Shown one piece after another: positions 1 to 8,024 of a stretch of 36,754 nt of DNA. The DNA comes from CAIQQQ01 sp040399685. GTDB taxonomy: Bacteria; Pseudomonadota; Alphaproteobacteria; Acetobacterales; Acetobacteraceae. The notes under the pieces are model-generated. The model was not told the DNA's origin. It was given only the letters and a program-made list of their open reading frames with translations, and ran no database searches. Each line of letters begins with the position of its first letter. Position 1 is the first letter of the stretch. A program made the position numbers and the translations under genes. Where the stretch lies: positions 1-36,754 of the forward strand of contig JBBART010000031.1 of the NCBI GenBank assembly GCA_040399685.1, read 5' to 3'.

Positions 1-53
1 TATTGGACGCTGTTTACCCCTGGAATCTGGAAAGTTTTGCACGCTGTTTTGCA
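1..53. mobile_element. Terminus of an IS21-like element running off the left edge
   Basis: Read on the minus strand from position 53, the sequence begins TGCAAAACAGCGTGC and continues with TTTCCAG and a second AAACAGCGTCC block. This closely resembles the end at 36702, which begins TGTCAAACAGCGTCG, and the end at 35600. Repeated blocks near the tip are typical of IS21-family ends. The transposase similarity of the next gene begins right after position 53, so the element appears to be inserted in it. The family assignment is inferred from end structure alone because no istA or istB gene is inside the window. Confidence 0.55.
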
Positions 54-1106
54 GCGCTGATCGTCAGAACCAACGCAATGGCTATCGCGACCGCGACTGG
101 CAAACCCGCGCCGGCACAGTCGAACTGCGCATCCCGAAGCTGCGGCATGGCAGTTACTTTCCGGGCTTTCTGGAACCTCGCCGGATGGCTGAGAAGGCGC
201 TGACGGCGGTGATCCAGGAGGCCTATATCCAGGGCGTTTCCACACGTTCCGTCGATGCCCTGGTCAAAACCCTCGGCATGGAGGGCATCAGCAAAAGCCA
301 GGTCTCGCGCCTGTGTGGCGAGATCGACGAACGGGTGCATGCCTTCCTTGACCGTCCGATCGAAGGCGACTGGCCCTATATCTGGCTCGATGCAACCTAC
401 GTCAAAGTGCGGCGTGACCACCACATCGTCTCGGTCGCCGTCATCATCGCCGTGGGCGTCAACAGTGATGGCAGACGCGAGGTGCTTGGCATGACCATCG
501 GCCACAGCGAGGCAGAGCCATTCTGGGTGGAGTTCTTGCGCTCGCTGGCCAGGCGCGGCCTGCGTGGCGTCAAGCTGGTCGTGTCGGACGCGCATGAAGG
601 GCTGAAGGCCGCCATCACCAAGATACTCAGCGCCACCTGGCAGCGATGCCGCGTGCACTTCATGCGAAATGCCATCGCGCATGCGGGCAAGACCCAACGG
701 CGCATCGTCTCGGCCTGGGTGGGCACCGCGTTTGCGATGGACGACGCGGCCGGAGCACGCAAGCAATGGCGACACGTGGCTGACGAATTGCGCCCACGTG
801 TGTCGAAATTGGCGGCCTTGATGGATGATGCTGAAGCAGATGTGCTGGCATACATGGGCTTCCCCGCGCAACACCGGGCCAAAATCCATTCGACTAACCC
901 GATCGAGCGCCTGAACCACGAGATCAAAAGGCGCAGCGACGTTGTCGGCATCTTCCCCAACGAAGCGGCCGTCATCCGCCTGATCGGCGCCTTGCTACTC
1001 GAACAGAACGACGAATGGGCAGTCCAGCGTGCCCGCTACATGACACTGGATCATCGCACCGTTGAGCGATGATCCAGCCGTTAGCCTGTCAGCATTGGCA
1101 GCCTGA
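54..1106 (+). pseudogene. IS256-family transposase, 5'-truncated and frameshifted
   Basis: This encodes most of an IS256-family (mutator-type) DDE transposase. Reading starts at SADRQNQRNGYRDRDW directly after the IS21-like end, so the N-terminal part (roughly the first 80 residues in the family) is missing. A later ATG at 185 opens a 295-residue frame but is internal to the domain. Visible motifs are WLDATYVKVR (first Asp), VVSDAHEGL (second Asp) and NPIERLNHEIKRR (Glu). The open frame stops at 1072, but a shift near 1049-1052 restores the expected family tail IAPLSDDPAVSLSALAA, ending at 1106. The gene therefore carries both a 5' truncation and a small 3' indel and is unlikely to be active. 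Confidence 0.85.
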
Positions 1107-1277
1107 TCGAGAAGCTCAACCCTGCAACGATGCAACTGCTTCTACACCACGTGCTGGGACACGATCAACCGATGTCATCCCGCGCTCCTCGAAAAGGAGC
1201 TTGAATCAGATTTTGATCCGAGCCGGAACCCCGAATGTCAACGCACCCTAGGCATCGGTCGTCTCCGTGTGAGGCGT
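1107..1277. other. Downstream remainder of the IS256 element and junction
   Basis: There is no gene here. The first part is probably the untranslated right end of the IS256-family element. A small stem-loop lies at 1184-1200 (GCTCCT, 5-base loop, AGGAGC) without a T-run. The exact right inverted repeat cannot be placed because the left end of the element is lost. The stretch separates the relic from the convergent stop of the flavoprotein gene at 1278. Confidence 0.4.
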
Positions 1278-2297
1278 TCAGCCGAACAACCCAACCCCGA
1301 CATCCCTGTAGAACCCGGCAAGACGGGCCACATCCGCCTCAAACCAGCCGGTGAGCCAGGCATGGTATGCGCACGCGGCTTCGTCCGCCGGCGCGCGCCC
1401 GTGCAGCACGGCAGCGCTTAGGTGGCCAGCCATCATCCCCGACATCAACGCCTTGAGCACCCCATGCGAGGACGTGGGGTCCAGCGTCGCGGCAGCATCG
1501 CCGACCTGAAACCAACCCGGCCGGGCTGCTTCTGCGCTCGAACGCCAGGTGACGTCAGCCCCGCGCGACGCCGACATCGGCGTGAGGTCACGCAGTTCCA
1601 ACGGCAGCCAGTCGCGATCCGGTGGCGCTTTAAATGTCAGCCGGGTCCATTGATAAACACCCGGACGCACTTGCGCGGTCCAGGTCCAGCCTGATTCGTC
1701 GCCAACCATGGCGGGTGCGTCATCGCGCACCGGGCAGGTGCCAGTGACATAGCCATACCGCGCAATCAACTGCGGTGACCGCGCCACACTCGCCACGCCC
1801 AGCGCACGCCCCAACCAGCGCGCGCGGCCGGAGGCGTCGATGACCATCCGCACCGCTAGCGGACCATCGACGGTCAACAGCCCCGCACCGTCCGCCAGCA
1901 CCCCAGTGACCGCACAAGGCTGACGCACCTCCACCCCGAGCACACGGGCACGCGCCAGCAACAACGAATCGAACTCTGTACGCCGCAGCTGAAACCCGCT
2001 CCACGGACCGTCCGCATCCGCACCGAATGCCTCGAAACGTCGTGGCCCGCCCCATTCGATCCAGATGCCGGGATGGCGCGCCCCGATCACCGAGGCCAGC
2101 GCGCCGGCCAGACCAAGCTGGCCTAGCAGCGGCTCTACCCCCGGGTGCATCGTCTCACCCGGACGCTCCTGCGTGAAACGGCTGCGCTCCAGCAGGACCA
2201 CCCGCAGCCCGCGTGTGGCACAGGCGATGGCGGCCGCGCTTCCCGCCGGGCCGCCACCAATGATCGCTACGTCGGCATCGATGTGTCGAGTGCCCAT
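1278..2297 (-). CDS. LodB/GoxB-like FAD-dependent oxidoreductase
   Basis: This is a 339-residue flavoprotein of the group that includes LodB, GoxB and QhpG, which act as maturation enzymes for peptide-derived quinone cofactors in partner proteins. The N terminus has the dinucleotide-binding motif GGGPAGS (residues 14-20). It is followed by the group-typical ERPGETMHPGVEPLLGQLG stretch and a HPGIWIEWGGPRRF segment, and a second FAD-contact GD motif lies near residue 266 (GDAAATLDPTSSHG). Its ATG lies 31 bases inside the 3' end of the upstream LodA-like gene, which implies translational coupling. The Shine-Dalgarno sequence is weak (GGTGGG). Family knowledge suggests it acts in the cytoplasm to build a cysteine tryptophylquinone-type cofactor in its neighbour. 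A halogenase or simple monooxygenase is the alternative. Confidence 0.75.
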   Translation of the reverse strand: MGTRHIDADVAIIGGGPAGSAAAIACATRGLRVVLLERSRFTQERPGETMHPGVEPLLGQLGLAGALASVIGARHPGIWIEWGGPRRFEAFGADADGPWSGFQLRRTEFDSLLLARARVLGVEVRQPCAVTGVLADGAGLLTVDGPLAVRMVIDASGRARWLGRALGVASVARSPQLIARYGYVTGTCPVRDDAPAMVGDESGWTWTAQVRPGVYQWTRLTFKAPPDRDWLPLELRDLTPMSASRGADVTWRSSAEAARPGWFQVGDAAATLDPTSSHGVLKALMSGMMAGHLSAAVLHGRAPADEAACAYHAWLTGWFEADVARLAGFYRDVGVGLFG

Positions 2298-4792
2298 GTC
2301 CCACCGTTGCGTTGCATCAGCACCACCGTGCCGCTGACATAGGCGACGGCTTCCTCCAGCATTTCAACCCGAACGGTGAAGACGGGTTTTCCATCCGCGC
2401 CCTTTTGCGGTTGATCGGCAATCTCCTTGCCCCAGCGGAACACATGGAAGCGGAACAACGCACTCGCCTTAAGATCAACGCCTGCCTGCCGTTGGGCGGC
2501 GCTGGCGTCGGCATCGCCGGCTGGGGTTTTCTGGAAGGACAGCACCGCCCATTTCGACTTGGCGGCCATCACCAACTCGGGAGCCGGCTGATCCTTGTCC
2601 GCAAGAATGTCGGGATCGTGGATGCCCAGCCCCCAATACACCGCCTCCATCGCCAAGGTACGTGCCTTGTATTCGGCGGTGTCGATCCGTGCTGTCAGTG
2701 CAGCGGTCATGGTGCCAAGCATGTCGATGTAGTCAACATGCTCGGCATCAGTATAGACAGCATAGCGAAAGCCGCCCTCTCGGATTGCCCTTGGCCCGGC
2801 CACGCCATCCCACGGCATCATCTTGCCCGCATAGCGACCGCCTTTCACCGGTGAGATGCCGATTTCCTCATCGGTCAGCGGCACGATGGTCGGGTAAGGA
2901 TAGACAATGCCGCCCACCTGCTTGTCCGGCGCGAAGGTCCGCGTGGAATCTGGCGCCACGCCCGGCCAATAGGCCCCCAGCGCCGCACAGAGCTTGGCGT
3001 CTTCGATAAACGGTGAGCCCAGCCCATACCCTGCCAGGAATTTCTGCAGCGGCTGGTCCTTGTCGGAGAAATAGATCCCCTGGCTGCTGTCCCATCCTGG
3101 ATCGAACAATCCGGGCGACCCATCGGGCATGCCCACCTTGCCACCGGGCACCTTGCCGTTCGGTCTCTGCTCCGGTCCGAGTGCGTCGGTGAAATGCGAG
3201 ACGATGGCCGGCACGGTGTCGTCGGTGACACTGAAGCCGATCGGCAGCGTGATGTTGGCGGCGATGCGCGTTTGCGACAGGGCCAGCGGCGGCACCATCC
3301 ACAACGCCGCGCGCACCTTCTCGGGCACCTCGTGCCGCCACCATTGCATCAGGTCGCGCTGGCTGACCTGGGGGAAGAAATCCGGCAGTCCCACCATGCT
3401 GTATGCCGGCACGCGCACATCCACCTTGCCGTCGAGCTGCGGGCAATGCGCTTCAACCCAGCCATCCCCGGCGCCGTCGATGTAATGCAGCGTGTCATAG
3501 CCGCCCTGACGCAGCACCGACTTCAAGTCGGGCTTGTCATTGAGGTTTTCGATGCTGCCGTCAGGCAGCACCCGATGGCGGATGTTGATGTATTCCGGGC
3601 CCGGCCGCTGCGTGTTCTGTGCGGCATCGTTCATGTAGCGCGGCTTGTCCGGCGCCAGCCCGGGCAGCACCTGCAGGGAGGACAGCTGGAGATTTTGGCG
3701 TTGCGAACTATAGCTTCCGTCCACGGGGAAGGTGAGCTTTTGCCCCTCATATTCGGCCACCGAAATCATCGGGCCCGGCTTTGGCTCCATCACGCCCGCG
3801 CCGAAGTCTGCGCGTTTGGAAATATCCCCGATCTTCTCGTCCTTGATCACGAACGGATAGTGCTCCAGCGCCTCGCCGCTGACATTGTTCTTCAGGCCCT
3901 GGATATCGAGAAACTTATGGAACATGGCGATTTCGTCGTTGCGCAACCCGCTGCCGAACGAGAGCTCCAGATCCATGCCCTTGATGCATTCGCTGCCGCT
4001 GAACAACTTGTGCAACGGCACCCAGAATTGCCGCTTGTCGTCATCAGGCAGCGCATCCTGCGGCCCAAAGCCCGACCATGCACCGTTCGCCTGCACCGCC
4101 AGATACGCGGCATACCGCCGCGGGACAACCCGGAAGGCGAAGGGATTGTCAGCAACCGCCGAGGTGAAGTTACGCAGTCTGTCATCATACAGCGGCGCAT
4201 CCGTGCCCAACCGGGCAATACCGGCACGGGCGAAACAAAGCTGGGCATGGCGCTGATGCACAGAGCTTGGCGCGTTGCGGTAATGCAACGCAAAGACCAC
4301 CACGCCGAGCTTATGTCCCGCCGCACGCTGGCGGATCTCGTCGATGCGCGGGGGCACGACGCCATAGACGTAGTTCTCGACGGCCTCGATCTCGGCCAGC
4401 GTCGGGAATCCGCGCAATTCCACGCCGTGACGATCGGTGACAACCGTGGGGGCGGCGAAGGCGTGATAGAGCAGGCTGCGATCCGGACTGCCCGGCGTGA
4501 TCGCCTGGCTGCCGGACAATGCGAAGTCGCCGAAGCCAGAATGCGCGCGATCGATCTGCGTCAGTGTGCGCGCCAGTTCGGCCGCAAGGTCCAAGGCTGT
4601 GATGTCCAACGCCCCACCCGTCGCATCGAGCAGCATATCGCGCCACCCCAACGGGGCCAGGCGCCTGCAGGCCGCGGTCACGCGATCGAGCAGTTTTTCA
4701 GTCGTTGCTGCGAAGGTATAGTGCCCTGGACCTATAATCGCGGTTCCGAACCCAGCGGCTGCATACTTCAGAAACATCCGACGTGATGGCAT
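2267..4792 (-). CDS. LodA-like putative quinoprotein oxidase with Tat signal
   Basis: This is an 841-residue secreted protein. I chose the ATG at 4792 over an in-frame ATG at 4849 because GGAG lies six bases upstream and because it places a perfect twin-arginine motif at residues 3-9 (SRRMFLK), followed by a hydrophobic stretch and a possible cleavage near residue 30. Residues of about 50-170 include SGSQAITPGSPDRSLLYHAF, which resembles cytochrome-like modules but lacks CxxCH. Further in, FARAGIARLGTDAP and GDGWVEAHCPQLDG resemble the LodA N-terminal domain. Near the C-terminal third, Cys602 and Trp609 lie in LCAALGAYWPGVAPD and are candidate cofactor residues, but I cannot assign them without alignment. 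The coupled LodB-like gene supports a CTQ-dependent amine or amino acid oxidase. Tat export fits a protein that must fold and be modified before export. The function is inferred. Confidence 0.6.
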   Translation of the reverse strand: MPSRRMFLKYAAAGFGTAIIGPGHYTFAATTEKLLDRVTAACRRLAPLGWRDMLLDATGGALDITALDLAAELARTLTQIDRAHSGFGDFALSGSQAITPGSPDRSLLYHAFAAPTVVTDRHGVELRGFPTLAEIEAVENYVYGVVPPRIDEIRQRAAGHKLGVVVFALHYRNAPSSVHQRHAQLCFARAGIARLGTDAPLYDDRLRNFTSAVADNPFAFRVVPRRYAAYLAVQANGAWSGFGPQDALPDDDKRQFWVPLHKLFSGSECIKGMDLELSFGSGLRNDEIAMFHKFLDIQGLKNNVSGEALEHYPFVIKDEKIGDISKRADFGAGVMEPKPGPMISVAEYEGQKLTFPVDGSYSSQRQNLQLSSLQVLPGLAPDKPRYMNDAAQNTQRPGPEYINIRHRVLPDGSIENLNDKPDLKSVLRQGGYDTLHYIDGAGDGWVEAHCPQLDGKVDVRVPAYSMVGLPDFFPQVSQRDLMQWWRHEVPEKVRAALWMVPPLALSQTRIAANITLPIGFSVTDDTVPAIVSHFTDALGPEQRPNGKVPGGKVGMPDGSPGLFDPGWDSSQGIYFSDKDQPLQKFLAGYGLGSPFIEDAKLCAALGAYWPGVAPDSTRTFAPDKQVGGIVYPYPTIVPLTDEEIGISPVKGGRYAGKMMPWDGVAGPRAIREGGFRYAVYTDAEHVDYIDMLGTMTAALTARIDTAEYKARTLAMEAVYWGLGIHDPDILADKDQPAPELVMAAKSKWAVLSFQKTPAGDADASAAQRQAGVDLKASALFRFHVFRWGKEIADQPQKGADGKPVFTVRVEMLEEAVAYVSGTVVLMQRNGGTWALDTSMPT

Positions 4793-5192
4793 TGGCGATC
4801 TCCACAGAGAATTTTTCCCCTGAAGCACAACAGGGCCTTTGGCGCGCAAGACTATCGAAGATCGCAGAGTGTGGTAACGACTTCCAAACCCGCTTATGCC
4901 GCGGGGCGGAACGTGTCAACGAGGGGGTGGTGCAGGATTTGTCCAGAACTGTACGTAACGTCGCTTCTGGGATGACTATCGTACGAACATCGCTCAATTG
5001 CAGGACGTTGAAAACCTGGCTCAGCGCATTCCGGCGAGTGAACGCCCAGAACTTGCGCAAATTTGCCCGTCAAGCACGCGGCATTGCACAGCTGTCAGCA
5101 CTGTCGGTGCACGGCTATTGGCATATTTTTATGTCACAATATTCGTGATACTGGCCAGAGGGCGGAAGCTTCAGGTGGATGCTCCACGCGCC
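4793..5192. other. 400-base non-coding gap with a weak promoter candidate for the LodA-like gene
   Basis: This gap lies between the stop of the glycosyltransferase and the LodA-like start, both on the minus strand. Short overlapping ORFs occur on both strands, but none has a recognisable domain or convincing start. On the minus strand a perfect TTGACA (plus-strand 4914-4919) is followed after 17 bases by TAAGCG, a poor -10 element. A 5-base hairpin (GTGGA/TCCAC, 5175-5187) follows the glycosyltransferase stop and lacks a T-run. The size of the gap suggests the LodA-like pair is transcribed separately from the capsule genes. Confidence 0.35.
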
Positions 5193-6425
5193 TCATGTCC
5201 GGCTGCGGACCGCGTTCTGGCGCACCGCGTCGATGAAGCAGCCAACCTTGGCGAAATGGCCTTCCCATGTCGGCGCTTGCCAGCCCGTCATCCTGCGCAG
5301 TTGTTCGATCCGAGCCGTGCTGCGGGTGTCGGTATAATTGACCACAGCGGCATGCCAACCGAGACCGTCATTGGGATCAAGATAATCTGGAATATGCAGA
5401 CCGACCTCACGCAAGGCCGGGATGTTGCTGCAAATGACGGGCGTTCCTGAAGCCAGCGCCTCGGCGACCGGCATGCCATAGCCTTCGGCAAATGACGGCA
5501 GCAACAATGCGCGCGCACCCACCAACAGGCCGGCTATTTCGGCGTCTCCGGCATAGATGCGATGCTCGACATGCGCCCGGATGGCGGGGCTGCGCTGCAG
5601 GAGGTCGATCACCTGCTCGCTCTCCCATCCCATCCTGCCGATGAGGACCAGCCTGGGTGTCTGGGCCCCAAGTTCGCTGGCCATCCGTCGCCACATATGC
5701 AGGAGCATGATGTGGTTCTTCCGAGGTTCTATCGTTGATATAAAGACAAAATATGGATGATTGGCGCGCGCCGCAGCCACCGGCGCGGGCCAGATGCGGG
5801 TGCCGAGATGTGCGACAACGGACGGGATCGGATTGCGCAGGAAGGGTTGCAACGATGCCAATGTCGCAGATGAATTGGCGATGATTCCATCAGCCATCAT
5901 TGAGACCGTCGAGATGCGCCTGGCATGGGTTCGCTCGCCGCCAGGGGTCACGTATTCCGGGAACTCTATCGGGATCAGATCGTGGATCATCAGAATAAAC
6001 GTCGCCGCCGTACGGGCCAACAAGGATTGCAGCACATGCGGCTTATCAAGGTGGCGATGCGAGGTCACCAGGTAGACAGGCCCGCACTGGCCAGGCTGGC
6101 TTGGCGGCAACGGCCGGCCGGCCAGATTGCATGCCACCAAAGCAAGGCTGCGCAGGCGAACGGCCCGCAACGCACCCTCTCCCCACGCCTTGTCGAGAGC
6201 CTGCGCAAAATCCAGAAACGACCTGGTGTCGAGCATCGTGTGGCGCCCGGTGCGACTGCGAGCGACGTAGCGGGTTCTCCCACCATCGGATTCGCCGAGA
6301 TAAATCGCGTAGGCGAGTTCCACCCGGTCGATGCCGGAGAGTTTCGCCAGACATGCCATCTCCAGGATGCGCGTCACATCCAGCCAAATTTCGCCACGCC
6401 CCTGGCGCGCTGGCCATGTCGTCAT
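5193..6425 (-). CDS. GT4-type glycosyltransferase
   Basis: This is a 410-residue retaining glycosyltransferase of family GT4 (two Rossmann domains, GT-B fold). The C-terminal half has the hallmark segment PSFAEGYGMPVAEALASG, which carries the E-x7-E motif, preceded by FVFISTIEPRKNH and LVLIGRMGWES, which lead into the nucleotide-sugar site. There is no signal peptide or membrane helix, so it is expected at the cytoplasmic face. Its ATG overlaps the stop of the KpsS-like gene as ATGA, so the two are co-transcribed and coupled. The context indicates transfer of a sugar, possibly mannose-like by resemblance to GT4 mannosyltransferases, to the capsule repeat. The sugar is not determinable from sequence alone. 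Confidence 0.85.
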   Translation of the reverse strand: MTTWPARQGRGEIWLDVTRILEMACLAKLSGIDRVELAYAIYLGESDGGRTRYVARSRTGRHTMLDTRSFLDFAQALDKAWGEGALRAVRLRSLALVACNLAGRPLPPSQPGQCGPVYLVTSHRHLDKPHVLQSLLARTAATFILMIHDLIPIEFPEYVTPGGERTHARRISTVSMMADGIIANSSATLASLQPFLRNPIPSVVAHLGTRIWPAPVAAARANHPYFVFISTIEPRKNHIMLLHMWRRMASELGAQTPRLVLIGRMGWESEQVIDLLQRSPAIRAHVEHRIYAGDAEIAGLLVGARALLLPSFAEGYGMPVAEALASGTPVICSNIPALREVGLHIPDYLDPNDGLGWHAAVVNYTDTRSTARIEQLRRMTGWQAPTWEGHFAKVGCFIDAVRQNAVRSRT

Positions 6426-7663
6426 GGCGCCGCCCGGTTTTCTTGCCAGAGGCGATAATGCTCCGCCACCGCCCTGGACGGAGTCATGTCGGCCTCGATC
6501 CGCGCGGCGGCATTCTGCACCAGCAGCGCGATGGAATCGCGCCCGTAAAAGCTGCCCGGCACCAGCGACGTGCGCGCCAGAACACGCATGAAGCCGTCGA
6601 ACACCACAGCGTCCGGCGCCACCGGGTCGCTCCAGAAGCTGTCGAGCCCATTTTGGTGGGTCAGGCCGGGCAACGCGTAGATAGACTTGCCGAGCGCTGC
6701 AACGGGGGTTCCCACAGCCAGCGCCTTCAAACCGGCGGTGCTGTTGATCGTGACCACCCCTCGCGCACCTTTGATCATCGGCAGGATGTCGCCACCATCA
6801 ACGAACACAACCCGGTGGGATACGCCATGCATTTTGGCCTCCTGCATCGTTTGGGATCTGCAGTGCCCAGGACTGTTGCTCAAAGGATGACTCTTGACGA
6901 ACAGAAGGGCACCAGAGGGTGCGTGGGCTGCGAAAGATCGCACAGCAACGGCGAGGGCATTCTGCACACAGACAAACGGTGAGTGACTCCTGATCTGCTG
7001 ATCACTTTCCAGTTGGAGCGGAAACAGAAAATAATCACCTCTCACAGATTCACTGCGCCCCTGCAGACCGCTGACGGCCCATTTACGAAGCCAGCCGAGC
7101 GCCTCCAGGGCTGGATGGCTGGCACGGTGATATTTATAACCAGGATAGTGAAGGCGCCCAAGAAGCATGGCTGCGCTGTAGACCACATGCCTGCAACCGA
7201 CGGACGCGAACCCAGCCTCCTGTATGCCGGACATGACCGAAGGGGACAGTGAACTTCCCACATCGGCATACCACCCGGGGTCCTTCGGCAGACTTGAGTG
7301 TCCGTTGACCCCATCTTCCTCAAGCGTCACCCAGCCAGGCCGCATGTAGCCCAACTCAAACACATGCACCCTGGCGCCGGCCGCCTTGGCAGCGTGTATG
7401 GCGCACACATGCATGGGCCGGCAGTCCCCGAAGAGGACGATGTCGGTGGTCCCCAGGCGGCCGATCAGCGCCGCGACGAAATCCGGCCATTCGTCGACCT
7501 TTCCACGGAAATTAGCAGCAACCGGGCCATTCCAGAACAATGCGTCGCCCGCGTTCACGTTCACCGCGTGAACCTCGTGCCCGCGTGACCGCATTTCGAC
7601 CGCAAGCCGAGAGAAGCACATGGTGGGAGGCCCCTGCAGGAAAAGAAAATTGCGGGCCCGCAT
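6422..7663 (-). CDS. kpsS: Capsule polysaccharide biosynthesis protein, KpsS-like
   Basis: This belongs to the capsule polysaccharide synthesis family (PF05159) that includes KpsS. KpsS adds the first Kdo of the lipid linker on which group 2 capsules are exported. Diagnostic stretches are RNFLFLQGPPTMCFSRLA near the start, DYFLFPLQLESDQQIRSHS in the middle and VVTINSTAGLKALAVGTPV near the C terminus. The frame is open up to an ATG at 7771, but I prefer 7663: it has AGGA upstream at good spacing, the family similarity starts there, and a promoter candidate would place the transcript start at about 7774. That gives 413 residues. No KpsC partner is present in the window, so another enzyme or a distant locus would have to extend the linker. 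Confidence 0.75.
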   Translation of the reverse strand: MRARNFLFLQGPPTMCFSRLAVEMRSRGHEVHAVNVNAGDALFWNGPVAANFRGKVDEWPDFVAALIGRLGTTDIVLFGDCRPMHVCAIHAAKAAGARVHVFELGYMRPGWVTLEEDGVNGHSSLPKDPGWYADVGSSLSPSVMSGIQEAGFASVGCRHVVYSAAMLLGRLHYPGYKYHRASHPALEALGWLRKWAVSGLQGRSESVRGDYFLFPLQLESDQQIRSHSPFVCVQNALAVAVRSFAAHAPSGALLFVKSHPLSNSPGHCRSQTMQEAKMHGVSHRVVFVDGGDILPMIKGARGVVTINSTAGLKALAVGTPVAALGKSIYALPGLTHQNGLDSFWSDPVAPDAVVFDGFMRVLARTSLVPGSFYGRDSIALLVQNAAARIEADMTPSRAVAEHYRLWQENRAAP

Positions 7664-8024
7664 CGCTTTTTCCTGCAGAATCAACATCTTCGTCAGACAA
7701 GGAGGCGGTTCAACCCTCGATTTTTCTATCTCATCGAAGGATTTGAAAGAACATTCATCTGATGACTGCATTCCTGACCCTATATACGCAGCAAGAAAGA
7801 CAGTCCAAGATATTTTTCGTTGTTCATGGCAATCATGTTCTCAGTAAATAAAAAGTGATCGGAACTATTTTAACTTTTCTAAAACTAATAACTGCCTTAT
7901 GTGAATTTTTATGAAATGTAGTACTCGTAAAATCGAAAGTGTTATGGTTTTTATTTCAAAAACGTCCATGAATCTTTTAGCAATACGTTGATTAAAAATA
8001 TATTTTTTTACTGAAAGACATGCT
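7664..8024. promoter_or_regulatory. Divergent AT-rich control region of the capsule locus
   Basis: This 361-base region separates the two arms of the capsule locus and turns strongly AT-rich from about 7840, unlike its neighbours. There is no credible gene. It holds at least one good minus-strand promoter and a weaker plus-strand candidate: TTTAGC at 7976-7981, 17 bases, then TATATT at 7999-8004, leaving a short leader before the GTG at 8025. AT-rich divergent regions of capsule loci are often bound by H-NS/MucR-type silencers, but that is inference here. Confidence 0.5.
7781..7808 (-). promoter_or_regulatory. Sigma-70-type promoter candidate for the kpsS-like arm
   Basis: On the minus strand TTGGAC (plus-strand 7803-7808) and TATATA (7781-7786) are separated by 16 bases. 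The predicted start point near 7774 gives a leader of about 110 bases before the ATG at 7663. Confidence 0.45.

Noticed and set aside
1069..1251. 60-residue frame after the IS256 transposase
   Set aside because: It lies in the untranslated IS end, has no homology and no ribosome-binding site.
3194..4786. 530-residue plus-strand open frame
   Set aside because: It lies antisense to the LodA-like gene, is Arg/His/Gln-rich, has no domain, and mirrors codon bias of the real gene.
4698..5148. Two overlapping frames of about 120 residues on opposite strands in the gap upstream of the LodA-like gene
   Set aside because: Neither has a ribosome-binding site, domain or plausible composition, and each overlaps the Tat-signal coding start.
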